From assembly GCA_028673005.1 (NCBI GenBank), contig CM054118.1:9261082-9325081 (forward strand): a DNA stretch of 64,000 nt, written 5' to 3'. Origin of the DNA: Tanypteryx hageni (Eukaryota; Arthropoda; Insecta; Odonata; Petaluridae). The notes below the pieces were generated by a model. That model saw nothing but the letters and a program-made list of their open reading frames with translations, had not been told where the DNA came from and searched no databases. This document shows, in pieces, positions 9,971 through 20,900 of the stretch. A program made the position numbers and the translations under genes. Numbering within the stretch: the first letter of the stretch is position 1; every line of letters starts with the position of its first letter.

Positions 9971-11281
9971 TTAACTTCCGTAGTCAATGAGGATATTCCG
10001 GTGGCGATCGATTTCGATGATATTATCGAATTCGGCGTATATTATGCAATTCAAAGTCTCTGGAAGAGATTCTGCGAAGCGTACATCCATGCGGAGGCTA
10101 CCCTGTCTTATAAGGTTCCAATGTGAACCGTTATTAGATGAGAGATCCGGTGTTAAATCAAAGGCTGTAAGACAAAAACCGTGTGGGTACTGGTCACGCG
10201 AAATCGAATTTCCTTCGTTAAGGAAATGAATCCCCGTGCCGCTGAACAACGTGTGATAAGCCGACACATATACTTTATCCTCCGTATAATCCGTTTGCAA
10301 CGGCTTTGACGATATTTGCTGCCCGTCTATATAGAGGGATAAATGTGTCATTTTAAAGTGTTGAAAGTTAAACGGGTTTAAAGTTATGTCCCCATTAAAA
10401 GCCCTATTGGTCACAAACCCTATTATGCATCTCTTTGGCAGTTGGCCTATGAATATGTTGTCAATTATTTTACTTTGTATTCCTGAGAAGATTTTAAGAA
10501 CTTTTACATCCACCCTTGTCATAGGGTATTTGGCTGTTGTCCTCTCCAACGCTCTACTATGGGCAATAAGAACTGTAGGGTTGATTCGGACGCGCCTCAC
10601 CATAAGGGTTGCATCAAGTATTTTTATTTTTGCATAATTGGATTCTCCTATTAGACAGAAATTATCTCTCGAACGAATCAGCTTTACACGAAGCTCAACA
10701 CCATTTAATAGAAATTTGTCTTGATTGAAGATATCACTATGTATAGGCCCGATCATATCAACCGGCTTACTGAGTTTGGTTAACTCTTTTCTTCTCACTA
10801 GACCGGAGTTGGTATTATCGATGCTGTCCATCGATTTACCCACGTCGTCATACCAAAGCGACATTGTTAAATGCGACTTCTTTGCTGCCGGCCCATAATT
10901 CAGAACCGTTTCGATATACGATCTATAAGGGTAAGTATTGCTGGGAGGTGTAACCAATTTTTGATTCAAGTACGCGTCCACTTGGGAGAAGATGCTGTGG
11001 AAAAAGTTATTTACAGGCCCGACTTGTTGCTCAGGTGTCGTTTCTGTGCCGTCTTGTTTTACGATTCTCACCGTGATGTGGAGTAACGTTTGCGAGAGAT
11101 CGATGTACTCATCTCCTTGTCCGGGGACGACGAATTCTATGGGAGAGTCGTCACTCAACGAAGATAATGGTTTGTAATGTATCCATTGTCCATTTTGAAT
11201 ACTCGTTTGAGTCGGCGGCAGAGTGAAAAGATCTAATTCGGACTTTGCGCACTCACAAGAGTGTGAGTGTAGAAAAGCCAT
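9971..11281 (-). CDS. Polinton major capsid protein (double jelly-roll type)
   Basis: 436 aa, open from ATG 11281. It belongs to the large-capsid family widespread in invertebrate Polintons and often labelled F54H12.2-like. Features are an N-terminal S.LDLF..PPTQTSI segment, a strand-rich first half (IEFVVPGQGDEYIDLSQT, FFHSIFSQVDAYLNQ) and a second half with IDGQQI and DYTEDKVY. The double jelly-roll fold is known for the family; I infer it here from sequence resemblance only. It would form hexon-like trimers of an icosahedral shell. It starts 3 nt after the stop of the small basic protein gene. No lesion is seen, in contrast to the polymerase and ATPase. Confidence 0.88.
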   Translation of the reverse strand: MAFLHSHSCECAKSELDLFTLPPTQTSIQNGQWIHYKPLSSLSDDSPIEFVVPGQGDEYIDLSQTLLHITVRIVKQDGTETTPEQQVGPVNNFFHSIFSQVDAYLNQKLVTPPSNTYPYRSYIETVLNYGPAAKKSHLTMSLWYDDVGKSMDSIDNTNSGLVRRKELTKLSKPVDMIGPIHSDIFNQDKFLLNGVELRVKLIRSRDNFCLIGESNYAKIKILDATLMVRRVRINPTVLIAHSRALERTTAKYPMTRVDVKVLKIFSGIQSKIIDNIFIGQLPKRCIIGFVTNRAFNGDITLNPFNFQHFKMTHLSLYIDGQQISSKPLQTDYTEDKVYVSAYHTLFSGTGIHFLNEGNSISRDQYPHGFCLTAFDLTPDLSSNNGSHWNLIRQGSLRMDVRFAESLPETLNCIIYAEFDNIIEIDRHRNILIDYGS

Positions 11282-11284
11282 TGC

Positions 11285-11817
11285 TTAATCAAATATATCA
11301 ATGGGGTGTTTCACAACCCGTCTCCGAAGAAGATTTCCTCCGGATTCTGATTTCCTCGTCTTCTTCTTCTTCTTCCCTTTCTTTGTTGTCTTTTTCTTGT
11401 GCTTACTATTACTTTGCTTCTTAACGCGACGACGTTTCGACGAAGAATGAGGTTGTTTTTTGTTTCGTTTTATTTTGTACCCCGAGCCATTCATTAGATC
11501 GTCAACTGTTTTCACCGCCTTTCTTTTCAGATTTTCCCCTGCCTCGTCGACTCGATTTCTTACGGACTCTCGAAGCGGTTTATTTTGAACAAAATCTCCA
11601 AGCAAGTTCAAGCCTGTTCGAAAGGCTTCTTTTTCCACGACTTTGGCTCCTCTTGCCAAGAGAGGCATCGCCGTGCGAAAGAGACCGCCCAAAAAACTTC
11701 CAATACCGTGGCCCCTCTGATAAGGAGAACCTCTATAAACACTGGCGATACCCAACCCGGCTTGATTCCCATAATAATTCGACCGTCGAATTTTATTTTC
11801 CGCGCCACCCTAACCAT
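11285..11817 (-). pseudogene. small basic Polinton virion protein, N-terminus out of frame
   Basis: The body of the protein (frame 11285-11755, ~156 codons) has a glycine-rich, probably amphipathic region GIGSFLGGLFRTAMPLL near its N-terminus. A very basic Lys/Arg-rich tail (about residues 95-140) and a final PIDIFD follow. Adenovirus-type core or membrane-lytic proteins have a similar build, so a DNA-binding or endosome-lytic role is an inference. No ATG exists in this frame before an upstream stop near 11827; the first codon used would be TTG at 11755. The only nearby ATG (11817) is in another frame. A one-base lesion near 11770-11800 is the simplest reading, and a non-AUG start the alternative. 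Confidence 0.65.
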
Positions 11818-11821
11818 CCTT

Positions 11822-12613
11822 TAAATTTTGCGAAAATGAAGTTTAACGCACGACGTCCCGAACTCAAATGGGATAGATTCGCCGGTGTCATCTCTTGTCT
11901 ATTTCTATGCAATCGAATTCTTGCCGCATTACGTGAACATAGTGTGGCGTGTCAAATATAATCATTTTCTGAGCCCCATAAACATACTTCCTGGCATCCA
12001 AGTTTGCGATTCTTAGAAGCGGTGCGCACGTATATCCGACGATTTGGGATTCCACAATGTCGCAGTAAACGAACAGTTGATGCGGGAATCCTAAGAAAAT
12101 ATTCGCAGGGTGATTCGAGATAACGCCGTTAGTCACTTCGAGTCTCGGACCAAACCCTAGTTGGAGAGCCAACCGCGGCGAAAACGATAGCATAGTTTTT
12201 TCACCGCTATGAATCACATTCAAGTCCACACGTTTCACTTCTTCTTCTTTTTTTCTATCTGGTGGTAGTATTTTTACACGCCTGGTATTTTCTTCTACTT
12301 CGAAAAGAAATCTCGAAGAAATAAGTTCTTTGTCATTTATTTCGCGCACAAGATCGTGGATAGTTTCGTAATTCCCAGGTTTTAATTTTAGTTTTTCGGC
12401 AGCGCCGGACTCTTTCCATATTCGAATAGTGTTGTTATTGTTACTTACCGTGAGAAGAGAACACGGGTATTGAAATTCCACCACACCCACCATCCACCGA
12501 CCCTTTAATTCAATGCGTCGATGCAGCTGAGTTCGGAATTTTGTTGTTGTGTTATCGGGGAAAGAGTGGCCTGAGCTATTGCTCGGTAATGTGATATAAA
12601 ACTCATCTTTCAT
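11822..12613 (-). pseudogene. Polinton minor capsid (penton-like, single jelly-roll) protein with 3' frameshift
   Basis: The main frame is 241 aa (12613-11888) and starts at an ATG overlapping the integrase stop by 4 nt (ATGA). It has the conserved N-terminal signature FYITLPSNSS...FPDNTTTKF and the ELKGRWMVGVVEFQYP segment of the Polinton minor capsid family. The last in-frame codons precede a TGA at 11888-11890. The expected family tail, recognisable by PFEFG and LHFR, continues in a neighbouring frame for about 23 codons to a TAA near 11822. A single-base change around 11890-11900 explains this. The protein would occupy capsid vertices. Loss of the tail may or may not inactivate it. Confidence 0.85.
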
Positions 12614-13677
12614 TTTAGCACTTTTATATCCTTAATTTTAATCCACGAATTAAAACTATCAGAGTAACCTATCCACTTGACGAGTGCTTCCCTTCTGGTG
12701 CCTTTTCCTCTGTAAGCGATAATTTTATCTATTTTGTATTCATGTGTAGTTGAGACACGGATGCGCTGTAATTCGGATTCGTAAAATGTGCCTTCGATTT
12801 CCTCACCGCAGAGATCTTCTATAACGTAGACGATTGGTGATCTTTTAATAACCTTTTTTATTTTGAACACCTCTTCTGACCAGTTATTTTTATATCCTTT
12901 ATCGAACGTGGATTTTGTTCTTCCAATTCTTACCACATCCCCAGTAACATACCGCGGCGTCTTTAGTTTTCCTTTCTCCTTGGCGCCGTACAAGTTTTTC
13001 CAAACTTCACGTATATTTTCGTCGTTGACATCTACAGGTGCCATTTTAATGGCTGTGTGGGTGGCATGGTTATACCCGTGTAATAACTTTGATATGCTAT
13101 CAACGTAACGTCGGGTGTTAAATCGCGTGAAAAAACGCCACATTCGTGTTTTAAGGGTGCGGTTCAAACGTTCCACCACGCTCGCTTTAACGTCGGGGTT
13201 TTGTGTTACATAGTAATTTATACGATTCTCTTTGAAAATGTTTCGAACCATTCGTGACGTGAATTCTGTCCCCTTATCTGTTTGGAGATGTGTCGGTTTA
13301 CGCTTGCTTTGGTTAAAAATTTTCTGAAAAGCGTTCTTTACATGCGACCCCATTTTGCTTTTCAACGGTATCCCCCACGCATATTTACTGAATACATCGA
13401 TCACCGTGAGTAAGTAGTTATACCCATCATTATACTTTTTCAAAGAGCGCATATCGTTGAGGTCAGCCTGCCAAAGCTCATCTTTCATGGTTACAATATA
13501 CCGATTTCTCGTAAATTTTCTACGGATCGGTTTATGAAGTGTATACGCATCTACACCTTCTAACCACTTTTTAACTTCTTGCGGCGAATATTTTCCACGC
13601 ATTTCACTTACTAGAGCTCGTGCTCCGGCGAACCCCGCAGGGTTGGCGGGGTTGAAATAAGCACCAGCGATACTCAT
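12610..13677 (-). CDS. Polinton integrase (DD35E) with C-terminal chromodomain
   Basis: About 355 aa from ATG 13677, chosen because it overlaps the upstream stop as TAATG; a longer TTG start at 13698 is unlikely. The retroviral integrase core is complete: Asp72 in WQADLNDM, Asp134 in LQTDKGTEF and Glu169 in SVVERLNR, giving D-61-D-34-E spacing. A C-terminal chromodomain follows (EYKIDKIIAYRGKG...EALVKWIGY.....SWI). The enzyme inserts the linear element DNA into the host genome. The chromodomain may guide it to methylated histone tails. The frame is open with no missing catalytic residue. Confidence 0.95.
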   Translation of the reverse strand: MSIAGAYFNPANPAGFAGARALVSEMRGKYSPQEVKKWLEGVDAYTLHKPIRRKFTRNRYIVTMKDELWQADLNDMRSLKKYNDGYNYLLTVIDVFSKYAWGIPLKSKMGSHVKNAFQKIFNQSKRKPTHLQTDKGTEFTSRMVRNIFKENRINYYVTQNPDVKASVVERLNRTLKTRMWRFFTRFNTRRYVDSISKLLHGYNHATHTAIKMAPVDVNDENIREVWKNLYGAKEKGKLKTPRYVTGDVVRIGRTKSTFDKGYKNNWSEEVFKIKKVIKRSPIVYVIEDLCGEEIEGTFYESELQRIRVSTTHEYKIDKIIAYRGKGTRREALVKWIGYSDSFNSWIKIKDIKVLK

Positions 13678-14387
13678 TATAAGCGAAACTTTGTCCAACC
13701 TTTAATATAATAAGGTGAATATCGAAATTTTGTTTTTTTCGCGTGAAGAGGTGGTGATGACTTAGACGGTGTGGATGTCTCTCGTCGAATGAATGACCAT
13801 CTCCTACTATTACCTATATATTCTTGTGGAACATTCAGCTCGCGTAAAGCATCGCAAAATATTTCCCAACCTTCGGGACTGCTATGCTTGCGAGGGCGTA
13901 CCACATCGTTGAGTAAATCTGTTATGTTTGAGCGTGGGAGAACTCTCCCCCAGACACTTACAGCGCCACTTTCATCCCATGAAACAATATCACTGCGGGA
14001 AAGCTGATCGTACAACAGCCGCGCTTTTCTCCGAAAAGTTTGCGGTACGGAGTTTATTATCATATCATCGCCTGCAAACATCCCTTTCCCCCGCTCTTTA
14101 ACTATATCGTTACTGAGTGTGTGCGCCTGGAAGGCTTTCGGAGTTTGCTCATCTCTGACATGCATTATCGGTAAGTATATAGGTTTTTTCTCTTTTTCCA
14201 CCACGTTTAAATATTTTTGCAAAATTTCTCTATATTTTTCCCACTTCTCCTGATCTGACACATTTTTCTCGAGCAATATATCCCTCATTTCCTCATCCAT
14301 GCGCGATATTTGAGAATTCGTATCCCCCTGTCTAAAACGATTGAGCGCATCAGGAGGTATTAACAGCATCTTCTTTGCGTGCTCCAT
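13677..14387 (-). CDS. conserved Polinton protein of unknown function (236 aa)
   Basis: ATG at 14387 (MEHAKKMLLIPPDALNRF) lies 2 nt after the stop of the upstream 109-aa gene. The longer GTG frame from 14495 overlaps that gene and is less likely. The first ~35 residues fit a family seen in invertebrate Polintons beginning M.LLIP...L.R. A charged helical middle (DEEMRDILLEKN...EKWEKYREILQKYL) suggests coiled coil. The C-terminal half has a GWEIFCDALRELNVPQEYIGN segment and a basic tail ending YYIKGWTKFRL. The stop overlaps the integrase start. I cannot assign a function; its place among structural genes favours a virion protein. Confidence 0.75.
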   Translation of the reverse strand: MEHAKKMLLIPPDALNRFRQGDTNSQISRMDEEMRDILLEKNVSDQEKWEKYREILQKYLNVVEKEKKPIYLPIMHVRDEQTPKAFQAHTLSNDIVKERGKGMFAGDDMIINSVPQTFRRKARLLYDQLSRSDIVSWDESGAVSVWGRVLPRSNITDLLNDVVRPRKHSSPEGWEIFCDALRELNVPQEYIGNSRRWSFIRRETSTPSKSSPPLHAKKTKFRYSPYYIKGWTKFRL

Positions 14388-14389
14388 GT

Positions 14390-14719
14390 TCACCGAAACA
14401 ATGAACCGATTGCACCGGTAAGTAGGGAGCTCAAGAGTAATGGAAGGAATGCGCCACCAGATTGAATTATAACTCGTTTTTTCTTTTTCCAACACTCACC
14501 ACGTTTGATCAGCCTTCGTAAGATCTTTTTGTGTCGAGCTAATTCGCGTTTGTACTCCGGTTTGAGGGCGATATTCCCTTTTAATACGTTAAGAGCACAC
14601 TCGCAAATCACCACGATTAAACCTTTATCGGCCGTTTTTAAAATCGCGACTCTTTGAGATGGTTTGACTCTACAGAGAGCTCTGAGGATTTCCTGACAGT
14701 TCCTAACAGTGCGAGACAT
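14390..14719 (-). CDS. small conserved Polinton protein with C-terminal hydrophobic segment (109 aa)
   Basis: ATG 14719 overlaps the 3' end of the broken ATPase gene (its shifted frame ends at 14703). The protein has an N-terminal helical region with ICECALNVLKGNI, a Lys/Arg-rich middle (KKILRRLIKRG) and a hydrophobic, glycine-containing C-terminus (GGAFLPLLLSSLLTGAIGS). This layout recurs as a small protein in many invertebrate and cnidarian Polintons. The hydrophobic end suggests membrane interaction, perhaps membrane penetration; that is inference. The frame is intact. Confidence 0.8.
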   Translation of the reverse strand: MSRTVRNCQEILRALCRVKPSQRVAILKTADKGLIVVICECALNVLKGNIALKPEYKRELARHKKILRRLIKRGECWKKKKRVIIQSGGAFLPLLLSSLLTGAIGSLFR

Positions 14720-15346
14720 CTTCTCCGACTGAAAGATATCCCGCCGTGCTGCGGTTTTTGTGCCTCGGAATATATACTTGGGTAAACCCGTCTTCAGGAA
14801 GTATCTTCGACCTTATTCGATATTCATCGGGAGTGCATTGTTTTAAGTCGAACAAAATATATCCGTGTGGAATTGACGTGGCATCTCTAAAAGCATCTTG
14901 AATGAATTTAGGGTTTTCTGAGTAAATTTGCCTAGAAAGATGGAGGATTTGAGCTCTATCTCGCGGATTTTTGAAACATAGAATGTAATGGGAATTAAGG
15001 GATATATCGCACTCAAATCCCGATGATGAGAGCCTTTAGTAAACATATCCACGACACGATGATCAGCCTCTCTCATCATATCATCAAGGACGATTAATCG
15101 AGATCGTTCTAACTCACCACTCATATCGTCTAAGTCGGGTATTCCTTTATAAAATTTTACCGTGGTATTCTTACCCAAATTTGCCGGTATAGAGTGCACC
15201 TCTGAATAGCACCAAATAATTTCCTCAACTCTGACATCGACCATGACATCGATCGCATTTATAAATTTTTCCATGAATACGGATTTACCAGACCCTGTAG
15301 GACCGGCCACGATGGCTGTGAAAGAGTGTTTCCACGGGATTGACAT
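14703..15346 (-). pseudogene. Polinton packaging ATPase (HerA/FtsK type), broken by an internal deletion
   Basis: From ATG 15346 the frame shows Walker A GPTGSGKS (residues ~15-22), Walker B RLIVLDDMM near residue 86 and a family motif FTKGSHHRDLS. Immediately after this motif (near 15001-15015) the family-typical segment between the sensor region and DISLN is missing, roughly 45-50 nt. The frame changes, so the annotated frame runs on out of register to 14843. The genuine C-terminal part (recognisable by NPRDRAQI, HGYILFDL and DEYRIRSK) continues in another frame to a TAG at 14703-14705. The ATPase would pump element DNA into capsids; this copy cannot. Confidence 0.88.
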
Positions 15347-15348
15347 AA

Positions 15349-15540
15349 CTATAAATGAAGGTTTGAAAGGTATGGTTCAGGTTTTATTAGGAGTCGCGAG
15401 TGAGTCGCGGAGGAGAGCGGACGTGCTTCCAGAGCAACCTGTTCTGCTTTTTCTTGCGCTTTTAAGAGTGCTTCGGACTGGGATTTTGGATTGTGTTTTG
15501 TGGATCTCTGTGTATATCTTGACCTACGCCTGGCTGGACC
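15349..15540 (-). pseudogene. C-terminal remnant of an upstream Polinton ORF cut by LINE insertion
   Basis: A minus-strand frame ends with a stop at 15349, 3 nt before the ATPase start, and is open leftwards to the LINE junction near 15540. It is basic and Gln/Ala/Glu-rich (AQEKAEQVALEARP). Its upstream part is not recognisable beyond the LINE, so I cannot name it. Confidence 0.4.
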
Positions 15541-17168
15541 TCTCTTAGGGCATGTCCTCGGACATGTCCCGCCCACTATCCCCGGACCGTTCTTCTACAA
15601 ACTCGGCTGAGATGGACCCCGATTGGGAATCCTCCCACCCTCCACTACGGGAATTGGCATCGGACCGAAGCCGAAGCCCTGTTGACTGCGAGTCTTGGAT
15701 TCGTAGTGGAAGTGAATTCCCGCCCGCTACATCTGACCCCTCTCCCACTTTACTGGATGGCAGCGCGGCCTCGGAACCTGAGATAAGGACGCTTCCACGA
15801 CCAACCACTACCCTTTGCTTAACCGAAGCTTCTCCCGGTCTGCCTCCGAGGGACGTATCGTCTTGCCCAAGTCATCATTTGGCAAGTCACGGCATACTCC
15901 CTCCCCCTCCACCTCCCATACCTGATTCCCTCCCCCCTGCTGCTGCTGGTATTGTTAATATTAACATTCCGGAACACCTTCTTGACAACCCGCAATTCTT
16001 GGCCTTAGTCACTTGCTCAAAACCGACTCAAGGTTCTAATGCATCCGTTGGCGATCAGGGTAATGATTTTATTACTGTACAGCCCAAACGAAAGGCTGCC
16101 TTCCCCTTATCCTTCAGCCTAAAAAAGTCGTTGTACGTGAAACAATTCCCTTACGTAATTCCTTCGCCACCCTTGCATCTGCCTCTGAATCTATGGATAC
16201 CTCATCCGCTCTCAACCCAATTACCTCACATTCAACTACGGTTCAACCTCCGTCATCGCGTCCCAAACCTACCCCTGCTACTGAGATTTTCCGAAACCCA
16301 CATACAGGCAATATTCCGCCAATATTTTTGCCTGAATCCATAAATTTTCATGTTAAAGAAGATGGAATTCTAAAAGCCTGCACGATGAAGCTTGTTACCT
16401 CTCTGCAAGGGAAACAGATTAAAATTCAGTGCTCCTGCAGCAATGATTTCCGTGCGGTTGTACAACACTTAAAATCTAATGGCATTGAATATTTCACGTA
16501 CCGGCTAGCGGAGGACAAAAAGCCTGTCATTGCAATAAGAGGACTTCCAATCAACTATCCCCTTCCCAAACTTCAATATGCAGTAGAATCTAAAAATATT
16601 ACAGTTCATAGCCTCCGTCAAGTTCAAACCAACCGCCCAACTCCTGACATGCTCCGCAAACGAGAGGAAGAACAGGCTCTAAATCCAGGACCTCTGCCGC
16701 AACCTTTTCCTCTTCGTCCTGTTGCCACCTTTCAACTGATTGTTGACAACGACGATGAAGCCCAACGACTGCTCAATAACCCGTACATCGGGTCCATCCG
16801 CGCAATCATAACCCCATACAAACCATCTCCAGGCCCACCCCAATGCACCAAATGTCAAAGATTTGGTCACACTTACAAGACCTGCGGGCTAAAACAGCGC
16901 TGTGTTTGATGTGGGGACATCCACGCTGCTTCTACCTGCCCGTTGGATGTGTCACAACCTGCTATCTGTGCCAACTGCAACGGCTCTCATCCTGCTAATT
17001 TCAGAGGCTGTCCGGCTTACAAAACCTATGCCGAGAAATTGAGAGAAAGACGGCTATTATCTTCTACCCCAGTTGCTCCTTGTATTACTTCTCATTCTGC
17101 TTTCCCTTCTTTACTATCCCGCCAACCTAATCCTGCAGCCGAACAAACCTCTTCCTCCTCACAACCCA

Positions 17169-17724
17169 CGACACGCCCTCCCGTGGTGCCTCTCTGCTTT
17201 ATATACCCTAATTACCCCTCGCCTCTTTAACCTTCCCTCTTTCCCCTGGTTATGCAAGAACAGAGGAAATCGACCAATTACCGGGAATAATTCAACCATT
17301 TTGAATTACCCGCCTGACGTCATTACCTCCCTCCTTCACCACCGGCGTCACGTGACAGTACATTCCGATAGTGGCCTGCCGAGCGACGAGACGCACAGGA
17401 GAGCAACGAGTGAAGTCGACGCAGGTGTCCCACTCTCGAGTTCATACTATCCGGCAGGAAAACATTGGGTGGAGTGGACATTGACCTACCGGGAGCCGGA
17501 AGAGGACAGTAACTATTGGATGTGATTTAACTGACTTTAACTAAGTTTCGTTTCGAATCGCCTTCACCTACGAGGTGTATTGTGTTTTGTGGTATTACTT
17601 AAATCTATTCAAATTCAACTGTTGGATTGTTATATGTCTATATTTCTATGTTCTATTTATAGTTTGTCATTAGCATTTAGCACATCAGTGGATGTTTTTG
17701 CACCGAAAATTATAGTTCGCTGCA
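17169..17724 (+). repeat. 5' LTR of the Gypsy element, 5'-truncated
   Basis: Matches 23525-24080 almost perfectly and ends CGCTGCA. Its start lacks a TG terminus and lies directly against LINE ORF1 sequence. Compared with the 3' LTR it is missing about 304 bp of the U3 side, so promoter function may be impaired. Confidence 0.88.
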
Positions 17725-17728
17725 AAAT

Positions 17729-17746
17729 TGGAGGCACCGGGGAGAT
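17729..17746 (+). promoter_or_regulatory. candidate primer binding site
   Basis: TGGAGGCACCGGGGAGAT begins 4 nt after the 5' LTR. The TGG start pairs with a tRNA CCA end, as expected for a minus-strand primer site. I cannot say which tRNA from memory. Confidence 0.6.
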
Positions 17747-17954
17747 ATTAAATATTAGGTTGTTAATTGTCTAAACTGATTGTTGCTATGCTTTCTGGTT
17801 CTTTTGTGGTATAGTTCTTGGATTTTGTCCTATTCCTCGTTTACTCGATCTCTTTTAGTCCTATTGCTCTCTTTCACTTTTCACTCGTCCGCCCCAGTAC
17901 ATCAGTCACGTAATTCCCCTGTTATTTGTTACTCTTTGATTCTCTCTCTCAAAC

Positions 17955-20900
17955 ATGTCGAAGGAACGAGGTAAAACGGAGGCTACCGTGCGCGCCGAAG
18001 GCACTCAGTGCGATGAAACCGAGATGGTTCCCCAGTTTTCCGATTGCGTAAGAGTTGCTAACCAGCTGTTACTCGAAATTCCCCCCTTCCAGGAATCTAC
18101 CTCCGAGAATTGGTTCACTTTTATATCCGCGGTGTCCGATGTATTGTCTTTGTCACTTATTCCGGAACACTACTTGCTGATATTACTTTTGTCTAAACTT
18201 CCGGCCAATTGTCGCCAGTTTTGGTTGTCGGTAGTTAATCAAAAGGTGCCCTGGGAGAAGATAATACCGAAAGTATGGGAAACTTTCGTCTCTAATAGGG
18301 AATTAGAACGACTCGTCACTACTAAGGTGAAAAGATTCCAACTCCCCCACGAATCTCCTCGCGATTTTCTTTATTCCGTGCGAGGTGCTGCAAAGGCGCT
18401 GGGAAAATCGTATTCAGTTAAGGAGTTTATTGAATTGATATTGGAAGGTTTAAGTCCCATCGCCCAAGCCACTTTAACTTTCGCTAAACGGCCTCAAACC
18501 CTACAGGACCTGGAATCCCTGATGACTCATGCGGCCAAGGCCATGATGAATCGAGCGGAATACGCCGCGATTCACTCCCCGTCAAATTCCCAGATCTCAC
18601 TCCCTTCCCCCGCTCTGCCCCTAATATCACCGCCTCATGTCACCTGTTCTTTCTGTCATAAGCCTGGACATTCCTCCCGTAACTGTCGGAGAAGAAGAGA
18701 GAGAGAAGATCGTCCCGCGAGGCTACGAGCAAATTACCCGGCTATTTTGAATGCCAACTTCGCCGAATATCTACAATTGCCATTTGTACATTGCGAAGTT
18801 CATACCGCAAAGATTAAAGCATTGCTAGATACCGGTTCTTCCCTGTCGCTGCTCAATTACGACACCTGGCAGAAAATTCCTCGTCGTGGGCGTCTTCAGC
18901 GATGCAATATCAAATGTCGTAACGTCACCAGTCTTCCCCTCGTTCTCACGAGATGCATCAATTTAAGAATTCGCCTAAAAAATCTTTCGTGGAGGCATAC
19001 ATTTTACTTGTGCGAATTGCCCGCACAAATGATATTAGGCCAGGATTTCATAAGACGAACGCGAATGATCCTTTACCATAATGCGTTCTCTTTCGAATGC
19101 CGCCCGGATCACAAACATTTCTTTAACGGCAATTCTGATACGCCGTCGGCTTCCCCCATTATTCCTTTGCGATCAGCTGATAACGATCTACGCCAGAATA
19201 TGGCTCCCGTTGGAAACCGAGTTCATTTCTCGGGGAAAAAGGCTCCTCCTCCAGGTGAAGATGATTCCACCGTATTATCCCGGGAAATTCAAAGTCTCGT
19301 CGATGCCTATTCCGACGTCATCTCCCCCCATCTCGGCCAGACCAACGTAGTAACCTACGAAATAGAACTACTTGATTCTACCCCGGTCAGATCACACCCC
19401 TACCAGTATTCTCCACCCAAGACGGCGATGATGAAAAAACATGTTAATAAACTACTAAATGAAGGAATCATCCAGCCATCCTCTTCAAATTGGGCTTCGC
19501 CAGCTTTTCTTATACCGAAGAAGGATGGATCAGAGCGATTAGTGGTCGATTATCGCAAACTGAATAAACAAGTGAAGGCAGACAACTTCCCCACTCCTTC
19601 AATAGAACATGCTCTGCAATATTTGGGATCTGCTAAATATTTTACAATACTTGATTTGAATTCTGCTTTCCACCAGATTCCCTTAACTCCGATCTCCAAG
19701 CAATATACTGCCTTTATTACATCTTTTGGCCTCTATCAGTATAATCGCCTTCCCTTCGGCTTGACAACGTCTCCTCAAGTATTTTCTAGGCTGATTGACA
19801 AGGTATTAGGTGATTTAAAATATGGCTGTGTATATCCCTATATTGATGACCTGTGTATTTATTCCAAGAACCTCCAAGAGCACATCCAACATGTCAGGCT
19901 GGTGCTGGAAAAATTGAGAGCAGCTGGACTTACCGTCCATCCAGAGAAGATGAAACTGGCCCAGAAAACTATTACCTTTCTCGGACATCGGATCTCAAAT
20001 GGCGAACTTACGACTGATCCGGAGAGAACCCGAGCATTATCCAGTTTCCCTGTTCCAAAGTCAGTTAAGGAGGTCTCACGTTTCCTTGGTATGTGTGGTT
20101 TCTATTCCAAATTTATTCCAAGCTATGCGGAAATTTCGTCACCGCTCAATGCCCTCCGAAGGAAAGATGCCATTTTCCAATGGACCAACTCCCATCAAAA
20201 TGCTTTTCTCAAACTCAAACAATGTCTTTCTTCTCCCCCTGTACTTCATCTTCCTAACTTTGAGGAAGAATTTCATTTATTTGTGGATGCTAGCCAAGTC
20301 GCACTTGGTGCAGTCCTTAATCAACAGGTTAATGGCAAATTTAAGCCTGTTGCCTATGCTAGTAGGACTTTAACCGATTATGAGCAGAAGCTCCCCTCTT
20401 ACGAGCTCGAATGTCTTGCCTGCTGTTGGGCCACGGATAAATTTCGGTCCTATCTTCAACCAAAACCCTTCCATTTGTATACTGACAATGGGGCGATTAC
20501 GTGGCTGTTTAAACATCCTAAGCAGTTAGGGAAAATTGGTAGAATGGTTTTAAAATTGTCGTCCTTCCGCTTTGCTATTCACCATGTTCCCAGTTCCAAA
20601 AATAGGGTGGCTGATTGTTTGTCTAGGGTGAACCATCAATCAAGGGAGAAACCCATTCATTGTTCGATGCTCCTCCATAAAATCCCATTATCATTCACTA
20701 ATATTCGTGAGCATCAGACATCTGTCCCAGAATTGAAACAGCTGATCGACTCAGTTAGACGGGGACGCCCCCATCCAAACTATTTTCTCAAGGATGATTT
20801 GTTGTATTATGGTACCACTAGACTGAAGAAGGGACGTGTAGTGGTTCCCCAGGCCCTGAGATCCATGTTGTTTGAATATTTCCATCGTTTGCCCACTGCT

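Noticed and set aside
17169..17724. LTR starting at CGACACGCC as the true LTR edge
   Set aside because: It gives no TG terminus, no purine tract before the 3' copy and no target duplication, whereas a start at 23221 satisfies the first two.
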